From: Hallella bergensis DSM 17361
GTDB taxonomy: Bacteria; Bacteroidota; Bacteroidia; Bacteroidales; Bacteroidaceae
Assembly: GCF_000160535.1 (NCBI RefSeq)
Contig: NZ_GG704780.1
Span: 101,338 to 165,337, forward strand
Length of the DNA stretch: 64,000 nucleotides
Reading direction: 5' to 3'
A program made the translations under genes and the position numbers. Numbering within the stretch: the stretch's first letter is position 1; each line of letters begins with the position of its first letter. Positions 1 to 9,171 of this stretch are shown here, piece after piece. Under the pieces are notes generated by a model, which did not search any database, was not told the origin of the DNA, and worked only from the letters and a program-made list of their open reading frames with translations.

Positions 1-64
1 TTCTTTTGCTACAAACATAATTCTGGTAGTGTTTTATACCCGTGCTTCCTCTGTTGTTTATTCT

Positions 65-90
65 GGCTGACACCAGCCTGTTTTGTTTTG
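65..90 (+). terminator. possible terminator hairpin at the left edge
   Basis: A short dyad (GGCTG at 65-69, CAGCC at 74-78, loop ACAC) is followed on the plus strand by a T-rich run. It could end a plus-strand transcript entering from the left. The stem has only 5 bp, so this is weak. Confidence 0.25.
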
Positions 91-95
91 GAGTG

Positions 96-740
96 CTAAT
101 ATTGAATGGTATAGAGGTTGAACACCGTACCGATGAGCACAACCAAAGAGAATAATATCACGACCGAACCAATAATCTTGTTGATCATTTGGATACCATT
201 CTCATCAAATTTATTATGCACTTTGTCCACCAGCCATGTCAGTCCATACCACCAAACCAATGCGCCGGCCACGATACTGGCATATCCCAAGGTCATCTCC
301 ACGGGATGATTGGGGATAACAAAGGCAAACTGGGCGAACGATGCCATAAACAAAAAGATGATCAGGGGGTTTGAAAACGTCACCAAGAAGGCTGTGATGC
401 CATTGTGAATAAGCGACCCCTTGCCATTTTTGCTGCTTGGATGTATGTTGCTTTTGGGCTTGCTTTTCCAGCAATACAGGCCAAAGACCAACAGAACCAC
501 GCTGCCACTGATCTGCAACCAGAACTTATTGGTGGGGTTGGTGATGAGGTCCATGACAAAACTCATGCCCAAGCCCGTAATCATGGCATAGATAATGTCG
601 CTCACGCTGGCTCCCACACCGGTTACAAAGCCATACCACCGCCCTTTGTTCAAGGTGCGCCGGATGCACAGCACGCCCACGGGTCCCATCGGGGCAGATG
701 CAATAATCCCAATGAGCATCCCCTTGAGGATGAGTTCCAT
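96..740 (-). CDS. LysE/RhtB-family amino-acid exporter
   Basis: Inner-membrane protein of about 214 aa with six predicted hydrophobic segments. The N-terminal stretch around APMGPVGVLCIRR matches the conserved glycine/proline-rich start of LysE/RhtB exporters, which pump out amino acids or related small molecules by proton exchange. The substrate cannot be told from sequence. An ATG at 807-809 would add 23 residues that do not look like the family N-terminus, so the ATG at 738-740 (MELILKGML) is preferred. The gene follows the large secreted-protein gene in the same direction with a 98-bp gap that holds a dyad and a TAACTTTG box, suggesting its own promoter. Confidence 0.8.
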   Translation of the reverse strand: MELILKGMLIGIIASAPMGPVGVLCIRRTLNKGRWYGFVTGVGASVSDIIYAMITGLGMSFVMDLITNPTNKFWLQISGSVVLLVFGLYCWKSKPKSNIHPSSKNGKGSLIHNGITAFLVTFSNPLIIFLFMASFAQFAFVIPNHPVEMTLGYASIVAGALVWWYGLTWLVDKVHNKFDENGIQMINKIIGSVVILFSLVVLIGTVFNLYTIQY

Positions 741-777
741 GATGTCTATTTGAATCGGAAACGGCATAATATTGCTT

Positions 778-807
778 GCAAAGTTACAAAAAACCTTTGT
801 AACTTGC
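778..807 (-). promoter_or_regulatory. dyad overlapping a possible -7 box upstream of the LysE gene
   Basis: GTTACAAA (783-790) and TTTGTAAC (796-803) form a perfect 8-bp inverted repeat around a 5-nt loop. It is extended by GCAA/TTGC across a one-base bulge. On the minus strand 779-786 reads TAACTTTG, a fit to the Bacteroidota -7 box TAnnTTTG. The dyad could be an operator for the exporter or a weak terminator for the gene ending at 839. No -33 TTTG is seen at the right spacing. Confidence 0.35.
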
Positions 808-838
808 ATCTTTATAAGAATAAAATATGCTTATGCCG

Positions 839-3469
839 CTACGAATTCAACGTTGTTCCCGGGCATTTGGAAATGCGAATCTTTGTCCCTCGAAGCGTTA
901 CCTTGATGGTTTTTCTGGCTGCAATCTTGGCCTTTCGGGCCATCGTGCCGTGGTTGGTTATGGCCTTGATGACTGCTTTGGTTTTCTTGATGGCCGTGAT
1001 GCAGATCGTGGTCGGGTCGGCTTTATCCTGCACGGCCACGATGTTGTCGCCCGTGAGGAAGAATTTCAGGGTGTTGCCCACCGAGTGGTTCTGCTCCATG
1101 GCGAAGGTTGCGGTGGCCTTGCCGTTGCTGATTTGGGTCGGAACGGTGAACACCGGAGCGCCTGCCGGACAGGCCACGTCGTGCAGCGTGCACGATCCAA
1201 CACCCGCAAAGTTGGACAGGAGCAGGTGATGTGTGCCGTCGGGATCGGGCGCAATGACGCCGTTCCAGCCCTCGGGCACGGCATGCCCCAGCACGATGAG
1301 TTGTCGCGCCATGGCTTGCGTGGTGAGCGCATCGATGTTGCTGTAGTAGACGATGCTACGCCTGTCCACTACCTCGCCGCTTTCATAATTCCGGCTTTGG
1401 TCACTATAGGACGGATAAACTTTCGACGTCATCACAGAGTTGTTGTTCGCTTTGTCGCCAAAGCCAATCTGCTTGGCATCGCCAACAACGATGCCCATGG
1501 CGTTGTCAATGTTCACATAGTTGCCCTTTAGCTTGACAAACCTGCTGCCATCGAGCTGCGTATGCGTACCATTATAATATAAGGTGCGCTTGGTTTTGGT
1601 CAGTTCGTCCGTGCTGATGGCCATCAATCCACCTTTTTCTTTCACAATCTCGGCGTCGATGTTGGCCCTCACATAGTCGAGATACACCACGGCATTGCCC
1701 GTGGTGGAGTAGATGGCAAAGCGGTTGTTGAGCGCAGAGTCGTTGGTGTTGAGTTCCCCGTTCATGGTGTAACTGTTGCCGCGCAGGTCGTAGAGTCCGC
1801 TCACCACAGGCACGGCGTTGGTTTTCCTGCCTTTCACCTCATAGCTTCCGATAAAATTCCCGGTGTTGCCTTCGCGATAGGGCACGATAATCTTGTTGCG
1901 ATCCGGACTATTGGCTGCGATATATCCCGTGTAGCTGTGCTTGCCCTTGCTCCATGAGAAGCAGGTGAAGCGGTCTTTTGTCGCCGCGCGCACCACATTC
2001 TGCGAGCGAAACAGCTTGGCTTCGGCATACCGCTTGTTGAAGTCCTCCCATGCAGTGGGGTTGAGTTTGTCGGTAGGCATGGCCTCGTGCATGAGCCATG
2101 TCATCATCACCCGATGAGCCTGCACACCCATACGACGTGCTCCCACGTCGGGCCGGAGCAGCCACGAGCCGTCTGACGTGGTGGTCTGGCGAGCCTTAAT
2201 CATCTTGTAGGCCATGTTTTCCAGCATCAGCGCATCGGCATCTCGCAGGAAGCAGGCATTGGTGGTGTACGAGGTTATCTGGTCATACAGAAACAAACTC
2301 CAGTCGTTGCCGTTGGGCATGGCCAGTTCGCCGTCGGCCAGGGCGAGCCACTTCAGCACGTCGTTCATCACGCGATCGTTGTTGTGCATTAGGGCATTGG
2401 TCTTCCATCGCTCCGCGCCGTGAATGCCCTGCTGGAAGAGTCTGAGTGCCAGTGCGGCCTCGCCGAGTTCCTGAATCACCACATTCTGGTAGCTGGTGTG
2501 GAAGAAGTCGTGGTTGCGGAGCGTGAAGTCGTCGTACAGGTTTTGCCCCACATAGTAGTCGGCAATGGTTTTTGTGTCGTAGTCGGGGTCGATCACAGTG
2601 CTGTCGTTGGCATCGTCTTTCTGCGAATGGCTGTTGATGGCGAATGCGCGCAGGCGGTCGAACCACTGCGGTGCCAGCGTGTCGTCGGGAAAAAGACCGA
2701 GTGTGGCAGCCAGCACACAAGCTTCCCAGCCGTTTTCCTCGGCCTTGGTGTCGCCTTCGAAACCGGTGGGAATGGTTCGCTCCAACTCGTAGTTGCACTC
2801 CGCCTTCAGCATAGTCCTGATGTATCCCTTCTGTGCTGCACTCAACTTGTGCCATTGGAAGAAGGCTGAATAGGCCACCGACATTGCCCAGAGCGAACTT
2901 TCCCAGACGTGGTCGGCAACGGAGACCGACCCCCAATACTTGTTGTCGCCGCACGCCTTGAGCTTGTTGGCTTTGTGGGTGGAGTAGGAATAGACGAGCG
3001 ATTTCATGGCCATCGACTCCACGTCGGCCCAGGTCACGCCCGCAGGCAGCGTCACCTTACCCGGTCCGTGCTTGGCCAGAAACGCGCAGACCATTGACAA
3101 GTCGGCAATGGGACGCACGCCGCGTTCGCCGCTGCCCATGGTGTTCTCGCTGCGAAACGCACCGCAGGCTTCACCTACACGGTTTGTGCCTGCGTCGGGC
3201 AGGAAGTTGTTTTTCACATAGGTCATGAAGTTGGCCAGCATCTGTAGCAGGTCGGCTTTCATAGCATCTTCGCCCACGAACTCGCCGGTCACCGTGCCTT
3301 CGGTGGGACTGGGCAGGTCGACTTCGGTCGGATTGCCATGGATTGCCGTTGCCGGCACCAGCGTCATGGCCGGAATGGTGTCGTGACCTTGGCGAGGCAG
3401 GGCACGCGTTGACAAGGTGGCAAGCCAAACGGCCACGGTAAGGAACAGGTATGTTGAGTTCTTTATCAT
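839..3469 (-). CDS. large secreted protein, possible polysaccharide-lyase-like fold, function unknown
   Basis: 876 aa with a clear signal peptide (about residues 1-23, ending STRA). I do not recognise a named family with certainty. The N-terminal half, to about residue 480, is helical and rich in W, Y and H with segments such as NHDFFHTSYQNV and GNDWSLFLYDQ. The C-terminal half looks beta-rich. An alpha/alpha toroid followed by a beta-sandwich is typical of several polysaccharide lyase families, so a secreted glycan-active enzyme is possible, but this is inference. The last 50 or so residues are strikingly basic (KKTK, RKAK, RKTIK) and do not resemble a standard type IX sorting domain. Other frames across the tail gave no better continuation. 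The ClC gene ends 29 bp upstream, so co-transcription is possible. Confidence 0.55.
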   Translation of the reverse strand: MIKNSTYLFLTVAVWLATLSTRALPRQGHDTIPAMTLVPATAIHGNPTEVDLPSPTEGTVTGEFVGEDAMKADLLQMLANFMTYVKNNFLPDAGTNRVGEACGAFRSENTMGSGERGVRPIADLSMVCAFLAKHGPGKVTLPAGVTWADVESMAMKSLVYSYSTHKANKLKACGDNKYWGSVSVADHVWESSLWAMSVAYSAFFQWHKLSAAQKGYIRTMLKAECNYELERTIPTGFEGDTKAEENGWEACVLAATLGLFPDDTLAPQWFDRLRAFAINSHSQKDDANDSTVIDPDYDTKTIADYYVGQNLYDDFTLRNHDFFHTSYQNVVIQELGEAALALRLFQQGIHGAERWKTNALMHNNDRVMNDVLKWLALADGELAMPNGNDWSLFLYDQITSYTTNACFLRDADALMLENMAYKMIKARQTTTSDGSWLLRPDVGARRMGVQAHRVMMTWLMHEAMPTDKLNPTAWEDFNKRYAEAKLFRSQNVVRAATKDRFTCFSWSKGKHSYTGYIAANSPDRNKIIVPYREGNTGNFIGSYEVKGRKTNAVPVVSGLYDLRGNSYTMNGELNTNDSALNNRFAIYSTTGNAVVYLDYVRANIDAEIVKEKGGLMAISTDELTKTKRTLYYNGTHTQLDGSRFVKLKGNYVNIDNAMGIVVGDAKQIGFGDKANNNSVMTSKVYPSYSDQSRNYESGEVVDRRSIVYYSNIDALTTQAMARQLIVLGHAVPEGWNGVIAPDPDGTHHLLLSNFAGVGSCTLHDVACPAGAPVFTVPTQISNGKATATFAMEQNHSVGNTLKFFLTGDNIVAVQDKADPTTICITAIKKTKAVIKAITNHGTMARKAKIAARKTIKVTLRGTKIRISKCPGTTLNS

Positions 3470-3498
3470 GCAATGGGGGAGAACAGGAGTAAATAACG

Positions 3499-5271
3499 CT
3501 ATTCGGCCGAGAAGTCGGCCACCATCTGCCTGTAGGTTCTGTAGAGTCGGTTTTTGGTGATATAGCCTTTCAGGCGGTTGTTGATGTCGACCACGGGCAG
3601 AATTTCTGCGTTGGTCTTGTCAAATTTTGTCATCACCTCGTCCATGGGTTCGTTGTCGAAGAGAATCGTCGGCACGGGTGACATGAGCTGGTTGACGTGG
3701 AATCGGTGGTAGAGTTCGGGTCGGAAAACGAGGTGCCTGATTTTGTTAATGTCTATCATTCCGAGCAGCCGCTTGTCATCGTCGACCACAGGAATGAGCA
3801 TATTGCTGCTGCTGGAGAGTACGTTGATGAGCCGGCCCATGGTCATGTCAGGCGGCACGCAGGTCACTTCCTTCTCGATAACCGAGTCCATGCTCATCAG
3901 CGTGAGCACGCTCCGGTCGGTGTGGTGGGTGAGCAGCCGCCCCTGTCGTGCAAGTCGCATGGCATAGATGCCGTGGGGTTCGAAGATGCTGATCACCATG
4001 ACGCTGACCACCGAGACGATGATCAGGGGTACAAAGAGGGCATACCCACCGGTGATTTCGGCAATGAGGAATATGCCGGTGAGCGGGGCATGCATCACCC
4101 CCGACATCACGCCGGCCATGCCCAGCAGTGTGAAGTTCTTTTCGGGCAGGTAGACGCCAAACTGCTCCTGGTTCCATAGGCGGGCAAACAGGAAGCCGGC
4201 AAAACTGCCAACAAACAGCGAGGGGGCAAATGTACCGCCGCAACCGCCGGCTCCGTTGGTCGACGAGGTGGCAATAATCTTGGTGAGCATCACCAAGGCA
4301 ATATAGACAAGCAGCAACTCCGGGTGGCCGTAGAACAGCGATCCGTTCATCACCTGGCTCCAGTCGGCCTCGGTTTTTCCTTCCATGAAGATGGAGATCG
4401 AGTTGTAGCCCTCGCCATAGAGCGAGGGGAAGAGGAAGATGAGCGAACTCAGCACCAGTCCGCCGATGAACAGCTTGTTGTACGGGCGCTTCTTCATCTG
4501 GGCAAACTTGTCCTCGCAGAAGGTCATCATGCGTATGAAGTATAGGCTCATCAGTCCGCAGAAAACGCCCAGGAGTATGGTGCCGGGCACGCGATCCACG
4601 CTCCAGGCACTGTCCAACTGAAAGGAGAACAGGGCGGAGGAGCCGTTGAATAGGTATGAGAAAATGTGCGCCGTGATGCTGGCAATGAGTATCGGGACGA
4701 GCGAACCCATGGTGAGGTCGATCATGAGCACCTCGAGCGTGAACACCAACCCGGCGATGGGAGCCTGGAATATTCCGGCAATGGCTGCCGCTGCGCCGCA
4801 GCCCACGAGCACCATGACCGTGCGGCGATTCAGCTTAAAGAGCCGACCCAGGTTGGAACCGATGGCCGACCCGGTGAGCACGATCGGAGCCTCGGCTCCC
4901 ACCGACCCTCCGCAACCAATGGTAATGGCCGATGCCACCAGCGAAGTCCACGTGTTGTGAACGCGGATGAGCGAGTTCTTGGTGGATATGGCGTAGAGCA
5001 CGCGTGTGATGCCGTGCGAAATGTTGTCGCGCACGACATATTTGATAAAGAGCGATGTGAGATAGATGCCCACAACCGGAACGACAAGATAGAGCCAGTT
5101 GACTTGCTCGACGAAGGCTCCGTGGGTGATGAGGCGCTGGATGAGGTGTATCAGTGCGTGAAGCAAATATGCCGCCACCGCCGCCAATATGCCAATGATA
5201 AAGGCGAGGATGCAGGTCATCTGCTTGTCGGTCAGATTCCGGTTGGTCCAGACTATAAGTTTTCTAATCAC
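3499..5271 (-). CDS. ClC-family chloride channel/antiporter with C-terminal CBS pair
   Basis: 590-aa membrane protein. Two ClC signature loops are visible: GSVGAEAP near residue 120, which carries the gating glutamate in the GxEGP-type loop, and GGTFAP near residue 340, matching GxFxP. The transmembrane part ends near residue 430. The remaining 150 residues form two CBS domains (around ERKLIPV- and LPVVDIN-like strands), which in this family bind adenine nucleotides and tune activity. The retained gating Glu is compatible with Cl-/H+ exchange. The start codon is GTG at 5269-5271, and the next in-frame Met is 17 codons further in. The tsaC-type gene ends 34 bp upstream, so the two are probably one operon driven from the promoter at 5891-5921. 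Confidence 0.9.
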   Translation of the reverse strand: MIRKLIVWTNRNLTDKQMTCILAFIIGILAAVAAYLLHALIHLIQRLITHGAFVEQVNWLYLVVPVVGIYLTSLFIKYVVRDNISHGITRVLYAISTKNSLIRVHNTWTSLVASAITIGCGGSVGAEAPIVLTGSAIGSNLGRLFKLNRRTVMVLVGCGAAAAIAGIFQAPIAGLVFTLEVLMIDLTMGSLVPILIASITAHIFSYLFNGSSALFSFQLDSAWSVDRVPGTILLGVFCGLMSLYFIRMMTFCEDKFAQMKKRPYNKLFIGGLVLSSLIFLFPSLYGEGYNSISIFMEGKTEADWSQVMNGSLFYGHPELLLVYIALVMLTKIIATSSTNGAGGCGGTFAPSLFVGSFAGFLFARLWNQEQFGVYLPEKNFTLLGMAGVMSGVMHAPLTGIFLIAEITGGYALFVPLIIVSVVSVMVISIFEPHGIYAMRLARQGRLLTHHTDRSVLTLMSMDSVIEKEVTCVPPDMTMGRLINVLSSSSNMLIPVVDDDKRLLGMIDINKIRHLVFRPELYHRFHVNQLMSPVPTILFDNEPMDEVMTKFDKTNAEILPVVDINNRLKGYITKNRLYRTYRQMVADFSAE

Positions 5272-5305
5272 GTTGTCGTTGTTGGTCTAAAGTCGCTACG
5301 TGGGG

Positions 5306-5872
5306 TTACCGGATGACGGTAACTTCGCCCGACGGGCCAAGCTTGATGATGGAGCTTGGGGTATGGGGCTTGTGCTCGTTGCGGCGCGAATAGCAAACAT
5401 AGTCCACACTGTTGAGCAACTCCTCCGAGATATCCTTGTAGTTTTGTGCGGGCGGCTCGCCGCTGATGTTTGCGCTGGTGCTCACCAAGGCTTTCTGGAA
5501 ACGGTAGCACAACTCCTTGGAAAAAGGCTCACTCGTGATGCGTAGGGCAATGCTTCCGTCTTCTGCAATGAGGTTGGGAGCCAGGTTCACGGCTCCGTCG
5601 AGAATCACGGTGGTGGGCTTGTCGGCAACGTCCAGCAGGTCCCACGCTATGGCCGGCACGTTGCGCACATAGCGCTGCAGGCGTGCATCCGAATCGACCA
5701 AGCATATGAGTGCCTTGGAATCGTCGCGCTTCTTAATCCTATATACTTTTGCCACTGCCTCTGTATTCGTGGCATCACAGCCAATGCCCCATACGGTGTC
5801 GGTGGGGTACAGAATAACGCCGCCTTGCTTCAATACTTCGACGGCATTTTTAATATCTTCTTCCCGTGTCAT
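5306..5872 (-). CDS. tsaC: L-threonylcarbamoyladenylate synthase (Sua5/YrdC/YwlC family)
   Basis: Single YrdC domain of 188 aa. LYPTDTVWGIGCDA and the basic IKKRDDSKAL stretch are the nucleotide- and bicarbonate-binding signatures of the family. The enzyme makes threonylcarbamoyl-AMP for the t6A37 modification of ANN-decoding tRNAs. It lacks the extra Sua5 C-terminal domain, so it is the short TsaC/YwlC type. An upstream TTG at 5891-5893 could extend the frame by seven codons, but it lies inside the -7 promoter box, so the ATG at 5870-5872 is chosen. Confidence 0.9.
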   Translation of the reverse strand: MTREEDIKNAVEVLKQGGVILYPTDTVWGIGCDATNTEAVAKVYRIKKRDDSKALICLVDSDARLQRYVRNVPAIAWDLLDVADKPTTVILDGAVNLAPNLIAEDGSIALRITSEPFSKELCYRFQKALVSTSANISGEPPAQNYKDISEELLNSVDYVCYSRRNEHKPHTPSSIIKLGPSGEVTVIR

Positions 5873-5890
5873 CTCTTTACTAAATATACG

Positions 5891-5921
5891 CAAAGATAAT
5901 CATTCTTTCGATTCCTCCAAA
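5891..5921 (-). promoter_or_regulatory. Bacteroidota-type promoter for tsaC-ClC
   Basis: On the minus strand TTTG (5918-5921), a 19-nt spacer and TATCTTTG (5891-5898) match the Bacteroides sigma-ABfr consensus TTTG-N19-TAnnTTTG exactly. Transcription would start near 5884, leaving a leader of only about a dozen nucleotides before the ATG at 5872. Confidence 0.75.
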
Positions 5922-5981
5922 ATCTTTGCCGTGTTTTTTGCATGGAGCAACCCTGTCGAATGGGGTGTAAGGTTTGCGAAG

Positions 5982-6354
5982 TGTCAAAAAAACTTCACTT
6001 TTTCGGGATGTCGAATTTTCTTTGCTCCAGAAAATAATGCGCCATGTTTTCTTGGGAAAAACTCGGTTTTAAAACGATATAAGCCACAAGGTGCCGCCGT
6101 TGAACCCTAATGGCCATGCGAGAACGGCCTCGTGGCGGGGCGACAAAGCTTTAGTCGGGTTGCGATTGGGGCTCTTTCACCTGGCGATCAGGCCTTGATG
6201 GCAGGGCAAAAAAGCGTTGGCTGAGAGACGGAAAAGCGGTGGCGAGTATAAGTTTCTGAAAAACAGACGGATATAAAATAGCGTCAAATTTCGCGTATTT
6301 GGCTCGACCGATCATTTGTTTTGAAATACGCGAAATTTGGAGAAGGTTTTGTCA
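5982..6354 (+). mobile_element. MITE-like intergenic element, copy A (subfamily 1)
   Basis: 373-bp non-coding element. It begins TGTCAAAAAAACTTC and ends GAAGGTTTTGTCA, an imperfect terminal inverted repeat. GC-starting units sit at 6096, 6118, 6140, 6162, 6184 and 6206, exactly 22 nt apart. A perfect 16-bp inverted repeat (6285-6300 with 6324-6339, arms ending GCGTATTT) lies near the right end. ATGCGCCATGTTTT occurs 55 nt from the left end, as in copies B and D (54 nt). No transposase or target duplication is visible, and the boundaries are uncertain by about 10 bp. With the tsaC promoter and the clpC terminator it fills the 633-bp gap between tsaC and clpC. Confidence 0.75.
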
Positions 6355-6405
6355 GGATGTTTCAAACGAATGAGGCAGACGACGGGGACAGTCCGCAGCG
6401 GTATG

Positions 6406-6452
6406 AAAAAACGGTCTGTACACATTCCCTGACGGGGTTGTGTGCAGACCGT
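6406..6452 (-). terminator. Rho-independent terminator of clpC
   Basis: 14-bp stem (6411-6424 with 6439-6452, one G-U pair) around a 14-nt loop. On the minus strand it is followed by six Ts (A6406-6411 on the plus strand). It lies 54 bp downstream of the clpC stop and before MITE-like copy A. Confidence 0.85.
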
Positions 6453-6505
6453 GTTGGTGTTACGGCTCATGGCCGTGGTGTCGGCGAGTGCGCCTGAACC
6501 TCTCC

Positions 6506-9058
6506 TTAAGCTGGTTGCTGGGTTCCGGTTTTAAAGCTTAGCTCGTCTTTTCCCGGAACCTTTCCAATCGAGATGGTGTCTCCCGGTTTAACCTTTCCGG
6601 AGAGGATGCGCTCGCAAATGCCGTCCTCAATATAGGTTTGGATGGCTCGTTTCAACGGGCGGGCACCAAACTGAATATCGTAGCCCTTGGTGGCCACAAA
6701 CTCTTTGGCCTTGTCTGTGAGCTGAACCGTGTAGCCCAAATCGCCGATGCGCTTGTAGAGTCCGCGGAGTTCGATGTCGATGATCTTCTTGATGGCATCC
6801 AGTCCGAGCTGGTCGAAGGTGATGATCTCGTCCAAGCGGTTGAGGAACTCGGGCGAGAACTGCTTGCTCAGACTCTTTTGGATAATCGAGCGTGCATATT
6901 CCTTGTCCTTTTCGTCCATGTTGGTGGCATTGGATATGCCGCCGGCATTGAATCCCACGCCTCGGCTGAACTCCTTGAGTTGGCGTGTTCCGGCATTCGA
7001 AGTCATAACGATAACGGTGTTGCGGAAGTCCACGGTGCGGCCATTGCCGTCGGTCAGCCTACCTTCGTCGAGCGCCTGGAGCAACAGGTTGAAAATGTTG
7101 CCGTGTGCCTTCTCAATCTCATCGAGCAGCACGATGGAGTAGGGGTGTCGGCGCACCTGCTCGGTGAGCTGTCCGCCCTCCTCGTAGCCCACGTATCCCG
7201 GAGGGGCTCCAATGAGTCGCGAGGCGTTGAAGCCTTCGGTGTATTCGCTCATGTCGATGCGTATCAAGGCATCTTCTGATCCGAACATGACTTCTGCAAG
7301 TTTTTTGGTGAGGTATGTTTTTCCCACACCGGTCGGGCCAAGCAACATGAATGCACCGATGGGGCGGTTGGGCGCTTTCAGTCCGATGCGGTTGCGCTGG
7401 ATGGCCTTGACCATCTTGTCGATGGCCTGGTCTTGTCCGATCACGCTCTCCTTGAGTGTGCTTCCCATGTTTCTAAGTCGCTCTCCCTCGGCCTCGGCCA
7501 TGCGCTGTACGGGCACACCCGTCATCATGGAGACCACATCGGCCACTTCTTTGTCGGTCACGGTCTGTCTCGACTCGGCATCGCCCTGCTGCCATCGGCG
7601 CTGCATGTCGTCAAGTTCCTGCTCCAGCTTGGTTTGCTTGTCGCGGAACCCTGCAGCCAGTTCAAAGTTCTGGTTGCTCACGGCCTGCTGTTTTTTCACC
7701 TTCACTTCCTCGATTTGCTTCTCCATGTCGGTGATTTCCTGTGGCACTTCTGCGTGTTGCAGGTGCACGCGAGACCCCACCTCGTCGAGCGCATCGATGG
7801 CTTTGTCGGGGAAGAACCGGTCGGTGATATATCGTTCGGTGAGCTTGACGCAGGCCTTGAGGGCCTCGTCGGTATAGTCTACGTGGTGATGTTCTTCGTA
7901 TCGCTCCTTGATATTCTGCAGAATACGAAGGGTTTGCTCGCTTGTCGTGGGCTCTACCAGCACCTTTTGGAAGCGCCGTTCCAGTGCGCCGTCTTTCTCG
8001 ATGGAGTTGCGAAACTCATCCAGGGTGGTGGCTCCGATGCACTGGATGGTGCCGCGGGCCAAGGCCGGCTTCATGATGTTGGCTGCATCCATGCTGCCCG
8101 GAGTGGAGCCTGCGCCGATCAGTGTGTGTATCTCGTCGATAAAGACAATGATGTCGGGGTTTTGCTCTAACTCTTTCAGCAGCGCCCGAATGCGCTCCTC
8201 AAACTGGCCTCTGTACTTGGTTCCTGCCACAATGGCGGTCATGTCGAGGCTCACCACGCGGCGATTGAAGAGCACGGGGGATGTGAGGCGTTTCGAGATG
8301 AGCTGTGCCAGTCCCTCCACGATGGCACTTTTGCCGACTCCGGGTTCACCTATTAATATAGGGTTGTTCTTCTTGCGTCGGCATAGAATTTCGGTTACGC
8401 GCTGGATTTCCTTTTCGCGACCCACGACCGGATCGAGTTTTCCTTCGGTCGCCGCACGTGTGAGGTCGGTCGAGAAGTTGTCGAGGAAGGGGGTGTCGCT
8501 CTTGCCTTGTGGCTGTGCGGAGGTGCGGGCGAGTCGCACGTTCCCACCTTTGCCGCTGAACGGCGTGTGTTCTTCAAGCTCTTCCTCGTCCTCATCGGGC
8601 AGTCCCAGACCGTCGGTCATGGGCTTTTTCTGTAAATGCTGAATGGCTTTCGCGTAGTCCAAGTTGTTGTCCTCCAACACCTCCTTGGCGCCGTTGCTCA
8701 CTTGGTCGTGGAGGATGGCGAGCAACAAGTGCTGTACATCTACGATTTGGGTGTGCTGAATGCGCGCCTCGAGAACGGCCAACTTCAAGATATTGTTGGC
8801 TTTGTCGTTGAGGACGACTTCGCTTGGATGTATCGGTGTGGCACCCTGGTCGGTGCGCACGCGCTCTTCCAATGCGTATTTAATATGTGAAATATCGAGT
8901 TCCAAACGGTTGAGGAGGTCTGTCACCGGGCCGCCTTTCTCCCTGAGGATACCGAGCAGGAGATGCTCCGGCCCAACAAAACTGCTGGCCAGACGAGTTG
9001 CCTCCTCTCTGCTGAAAGCAAGTATTTCTGATACTTTGGGTGAAAATTGACTGGTCAT
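6506..9058 (-). CDS. clpC: ClpC-type AAA+ unfoldase of the Clp protease
   Basis: 850 aa. Order of domains: two Clp-N repeats (about 1-145), AAA1 with Walker A GEPGVGKS and Walker B VFIDEIHT, a UVR-like coiled segment (about 455-490, [18 protein letters not shown]), AAA2 with GPTGVGKT and [10 protein letters not shown], and the D2-small C-terminal domain. The short middle region with a UVR motif, rather than the long ClpB M-domain, marks it as ClpC. It unfolds substrates and feeds them to ClpP in the cytoplasm. It stands alone, with a strong terminator downstream. No CtsR-type operator was recognised upstream. Confidence 0.93.
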   Translation of the reverse strand: MTSQFSPKVSEILAFSREEATRLASSFVGPEHLLLGILREKGGPVTDLLNRLELDISHIKYALEERVRTDQGATPIHPSEVVLNDKANNILKLAVLEARIQHTQIVDVQHLLLAILHDQVSNGAKEVLEDNNLDYAKAIQHLQKKPMTDGLGLPDEDEEELEEHTPFSGKGGNVRLARTSAQPQGKSDTPFLDNFSTDLTRAATEGKLDPVVGREKEIQRVTEILCRRKKNNPILIGEPGVGKSAIVEGLAQLISKRLTSPVLFNRRVVSLDMTAIVAGTKYRGQFEERIRALLKELEQNPDIIVFIDEIHTLIGAGSTPGSMDAANIMKPALARGTIQCIGATTLDEFRNSIEKDGALERRFQKVLVEPTTSEQTLRILQNIKERYEEHHHVDYTDEALKACVKLTERYITDRFFPDKAIDALDEVGSRVHLQHAEVPQEITDMEKQIEEVKVKKQQAVSNQNFELAAGFRDKQTKLEQELDDMQRRWQQGDAESRQTVTDKEVADVVSMMTGVPVQRMAEAEGERLRNMGSTLKESVIGQDQAIDKMVKAIQRNRIGLKAPNRPIGAFMLLGPTGVGKTYLTKKLAEVMFGSEDALIRIDMSEYTEGFNASRLIGAPPGYVGYEEGGQLTEQVRRHPYSIVLLDEIEKAHGNIFNLLLQALDEGRLTDGNGRTVDFRNTVIVMTSNAGTRQLKEFSRGVGFNAGGISNATNMDEKDKEYARSIIQKSLSKQFSPEFLNRLDEIITFDQLGLDAIKKIIDIELRGLYKRIGDLGYTVQLTDKAKEFVATKGYDIQFGARPLKRAIQTYIEDGICERILSGKVKPGDTISIGKVPGKDELSFKTGTQQPA

Positions 9059-9171
9059 GTTTTATCCTTTCTGGGTTTTATCCTATTGAATGTGCTATAT
9101 AACCAGCAACTACCGTGCCAAACATCGGCGTGTGTGGTCATAACGGCCCATGTCCTTGGGCGTGGGTGGGG

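Noticed and set aside
5706..6110. 134-codon plus-strand frame across the tsaC start and copy A
   Set aside because: It is antisense to tsaC for half its length and then runs into the repeat element.
6096..6227. CRISPR array or coding repeat in MITE-like copy A
   Set aside because: Units are degenerate, have no spacers, and stop codons break every frame over the array.
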